Under the pieces are notes generated by a model, which was not told the DNA's origin, did no database searches, and worked only from the letters and a program-made list of their open reading frames with translations. From the NCBI RefSeq assembly GCF_003664125.1, contig NZ_RCCP01000001.1, forward strand, positions 744,001 through 808,000: DNA of 64,000 nt, in the 5' to 3' direction. This stretch comes from Planococcus citreus (GTDB taxonomy: Bacteria; Bacillota; Bacilli; Bacillales_A; Planococcaceae). The number at the start of each line of letters is the position of its first letter. Within the stretch, counting starts at the first letter, position 1. This document shows, one piece after another, positions 62,176 to 64,000 of this stretch. Both the position numbers and the translations under genes were made by a program.

Positions 62176-62374
62176 CCTGCTCCACCTGCTTTCTGCTTAT
62201 TCAGGGAGTGACTGGAGTCCCTTCCTGTATTATCTAATTTTTAGTATACAGCAGGTTTTCTCCAATTCCTAGACCAAATGATACAAATAACCGATAAATA
62301 TTTTCCATTTTCATCAATTCGTCTTGAACGACACTTTTTTGAGCGAACTTTCAGACGAATTATATTTAGCACTA

Positions 62375-63535
62375 TTAGCCCTCACTTTTGTTTGCCTGTG
62401 GCAATTTTCCGTTCGCCAGCTCGAGAAACTCCTTCATCACGGCATCGATTCCGAACTTGCGTGCTTTTTGCTTGCAGCGTTCCACCACTTTTCGGTAGGC
62501 GTTTTCCGAGACGAGCAGATTTTTCACCAGCTCGCCGATTTCGTAAGTCTCTGGTGCTTCCCAGTAAGATTCCCCGACTTCATAAGGCGGCAATTCATGG
62601 AAATAGCCTTCCGATAGCGCTTCGGCGTCATTGGCGCGTGACGTGATGCCCGGAACGCCCGCTCCGCACGCCTGGATCATCACCGCACCCGATCCGATAA
62701 AGCAGAAACTGTCTTTCAGCACATCTTCCATCCGCCCGCCTTTTGGCATCGAATGCAGAAAGATGTGTTCCCTTGCTTCGGATTCGTCGATGCTTTTCCG
62801 GAGACGCGCTTCGTCCGGCCCTTCCCCGTAAATATGGTACGTAAATTCGGGATCGATCTGGATGAGCTCTTCCATCAACTCGATCACTTGTGCGTAATGG
62901 GTCGTGAAGGCTTGGATCGCCCCAACCGAAACGATGCGCCTTGAATGCGGGCTGCCGAGCTGTTGGTCTTCAGTACCTTGTTCCACAGGCGGCGGCATGA
63001 ATTGTTCCGGCACTTCGGTCTCTAATGCCCTCGCCGTATAGCGCCTTATGGTCGGGTTCATGAACACCAGTTTTTGATGAAACCCTTTATCAATCGCCTT
63101 CAGCGCGCGGATAATTTTTTTATTGCGTTCGAGCTTATACAGTTCCGGCTGATAGACGCCGGATAGGCGCACATGTGCAGGCAACGCATACGACAACAAC
63201 AAGCCGGACGGGCTGAACGAATAAACCAGATCGTATTTATCGGACCGCACGAGCTGGTTCAATACGGACAAATCGAGCGGCGGTTCCTTGCCGTTATCGC
63301 GGACGATGAGCTCAAGCCCATCGATCTGCTGGAGGTGTTTGAGAAGTGGGCCGCCGCTGCTGTAGAGAAAGACACTTACTTCGTAGCCGTTATCTACCAG
63401 CCAGCGCGACATGCGGATGATGAGCGCTTCCACGCCGCCCGCTTTCATATGTTTATGGACGAGGGCAATTTTCCGGACTTGGCCGCTCGCCTTGTGATGG
63501 CTTTCTTCATTATGAATCGTTTCAAATGGGATCAT
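62375..63535 (-). CDS. GT4 glycosyltransferase at the edge of another glycan cluster
   Basis: 386 residues from ATG 63535 (GAGGTG upstream). GT-B fold: KIALVHKHMKAGGVEALIIR at the N-terminus (glycine-rich acceptor loop), and a donor domain with IVSVGAIQAFTTHYAQVIEL, YHIYGEGPDEARLRKSI and FCFIGSGAVMIQACGAGVPG. The usual second E of E-x7-E is replaced in SGAVMIQACGAGVPGI by a Gln-containing version. It follows the truncated dehydratase gene by about 35 bases. Sugar and acceptor unknown. Host-like GC. Confidence 0.85.
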   Translation of the reverse strand: MIPFETIHNEESHHKASGQVRKIALVHKHMKAGGVEALIIRMSRWLVDNGYEVSVFLYSSGGPLLKHLQQIDGLELIVRDNGKEPPLDLSVLNQLVRSDKYDLVYSFSPSGLLLSYALPAHVRLSGVYQPELYKLERNKKIIRALKAIDKGFHQKLVFMNPTIRRYTARALETEVPEQFMPPPVEQGTEDQQLGSPHSRRIVSVGAIQAFTTHYAQVIELMEELIQIDPEFTYHIYGEGPDEARLRKSIDESEAREHIFLHSMPKGGRMEDVLKDSFCFIGSGAVMIQACGAGVPGITSRANDAEALSEGYFHELPPYEVGESYWEAPETYEIGELVKNLLVSENAYRKVVERCKQKARKFGIDAVMKEFLELANGKLPQANKSEG

Positions 63536-63571
63536 GGGACACCTCATGGCAACTGTCGTTTGGTTTACGTG

Positions 63572-64000
63572 TTATACAACTTCCCAGAGCCGCTTTTTCG
63601 ACAGCGTCCAGTCGATGGTTTCTTTGATGCCTTGATCGAAATGAGTTTCGGGGACGAAATCGAGCTTTAGTTTCAGTTTGTCGGCTGAAACGGCGAACCG
63701 GTGAGGCGCCTTGGCCCCGCCTGCCTGTTCTACAAAGCGGATGTAATGCTGATAGCTATCATTTCCCGGGAAATGACGGTCGAGCGATGCGCAGATCCGT
63801 TCCACGATTTCGAGTGTCTTGAGCGGCGCCTCGCCTCCCGCAAGATACGTCTCGCCTGCATCACCTAAATGGAACACGGTATCTGCGGCACGCCAGAAAT
63901 CATCGATATACAGCCAGTCGTGGACATCTTCGCCTCCTGAATAGACAGGGATGATGCTGCCGGATAGGGCTTTTTGCAAAATGATCGGAATGAGCTTATC
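63572..64000 (-). CDS. NAD-dependent sugar-nucleotide dehydratase/epimerase, truncated by the window end
   Basis: Only the C-terminal 140 or so residues are present. The SDR extended-family segment LQKALSGSIIPVYSGGEDVH, DWLYIDDFWRAADTV corresponds to the substrate-binding region of RmlB/RfbB-like enzymes, followed by RFAVSADKLKLKLDFVPETH and the C-terminal helices. The N-terminal Rossmann motif lies beyond base 64000. It probably forms an operon with the GT4 gene. Confidence 0.8.
   Translation of the reverse strand, partial: DKLIPIILQKALSGSIIPVYSGGEDVHDWLYIDDFWRAADTVFHLGDAGETYLAGGEAPLKTLEIVERICASLDRHFPGNDSYQHYIRFVEQAGGAKAPHRFAVSADKLKLKLDFVPETHFDQGIKETIDWTLSKKRLWEVV

Noticed and set aside
1-64000. 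CRISPR array, tRNA, rRNA or riboswitch
   Set aside because: I looked for regularly spaced direct repeats, tRNA cloverleaf signatures and conserved rRNA or riboswitch cores and saw none. The regularly repeated cores between 17.8 and 35.8 kb are isolated intergenic elements, not an array.

Overview
The window looks like chromosomal DNA of a low-to-moderate GC Gram-positive of the Bacillales, most probably a Planococcaceae member (Planococcus/Planomicrobium-like). The reasons are strong AGGAGG-type ribosome binding sites, GTG/TTG starts, a ComK homologue, a NagR/dre-controlled N-acetylglucosamine operon, an LCP protein, CapA/CapB/CpsB-type tyrosine phosphoregulation, CWB2 surface anchors and a Bacillales-type structured intergenic repeat. 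The genus is inferred from overall feel; no rRNA is present. I see no tRNA, rRNA or CRISPR array.

Layout. (1) 0.1-8.0 kb: a five-gene minus-strand operon with three consecutive, mutually different dynamin-like GTPases, the first carrying a membrane anchor and a large extracytoplasmic tail, followed by two small unknown proteins. This is the best candidate for an undescribed system (envelope stress or phage defence). (2) 8.4-18.5 kb: housekeeping and small unknown genes: a DUF6241-like protein, a divergent GtrB-like/GtrII-like glycosylation pair, galU, a VanZ-like protein, an unknown two-gene cassette at 16.1-17.1 kb, a HAD phosphatase and comK. (3) 17.8-35.8 kb: several copies of a dispersed intergenic repeat whose core is close to TTGTGTCGTGCACAGGGAC; one copy has been split by a complete IS4-family element with 16-bp inverted repeats and a 9-bp target duplication. 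Between the copies lie a glycerophosphodiesterase, galE, a compact five-gene exopolysaccharide operon (phosphoglycosyltransferase, two GT2s, MurJ/Wzx-like flippase, Wzy-like polymerase), and a six-gene nag operon (nagE-nagA-nagB-nagR-HPr-like-SIS).

(4) 35.8-39.6 kb: a plastic region with a broken CWB2 fragment, a chimeric secreted beta-helix/CWB2 surface protein, and rearranged remnants of an IS21-family transposase. (5) 40.1-58.6 kb: a complete Wzx/Wzy capsule-type locus on the minus strand. It runs from the Wzz-like co-activator, tyrosine kinase and PHP-type phosphatase through a WbpM-like dehydratase to an AT-rich centre. The centre has homologues of WbpA, WbpB, WbpE, WbpD and WbpI, the enzyme set that makes UDP-2,3-diacetamido-mannuronic acid, plus a reductase/phosphoglycosyltransferase pair, a PIG-L deacetylase/formyltransferase pair, two GT4s, a flippase and a polymerase. 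(6) 58.7-60.5 kb: a divergent SGNH hydrolase and LCP transferase that probably finish and attach the polymer. (7) 60.7-64.0 kb: an unknown membrane protein, two paralogous tiny HTH-like proteins, and the edge of another glycan cluster (GT4 plus a truncated sugar-nucleotide dehydratase).

Working together, galU, galE, NagA/B and the two polysaccharide loci suggest a cell that invests heavily in surface glycans. The AT-rich centre of the capsule locus and the transposon scars at its border suggest the serotype-specific part was acquired horizontally.
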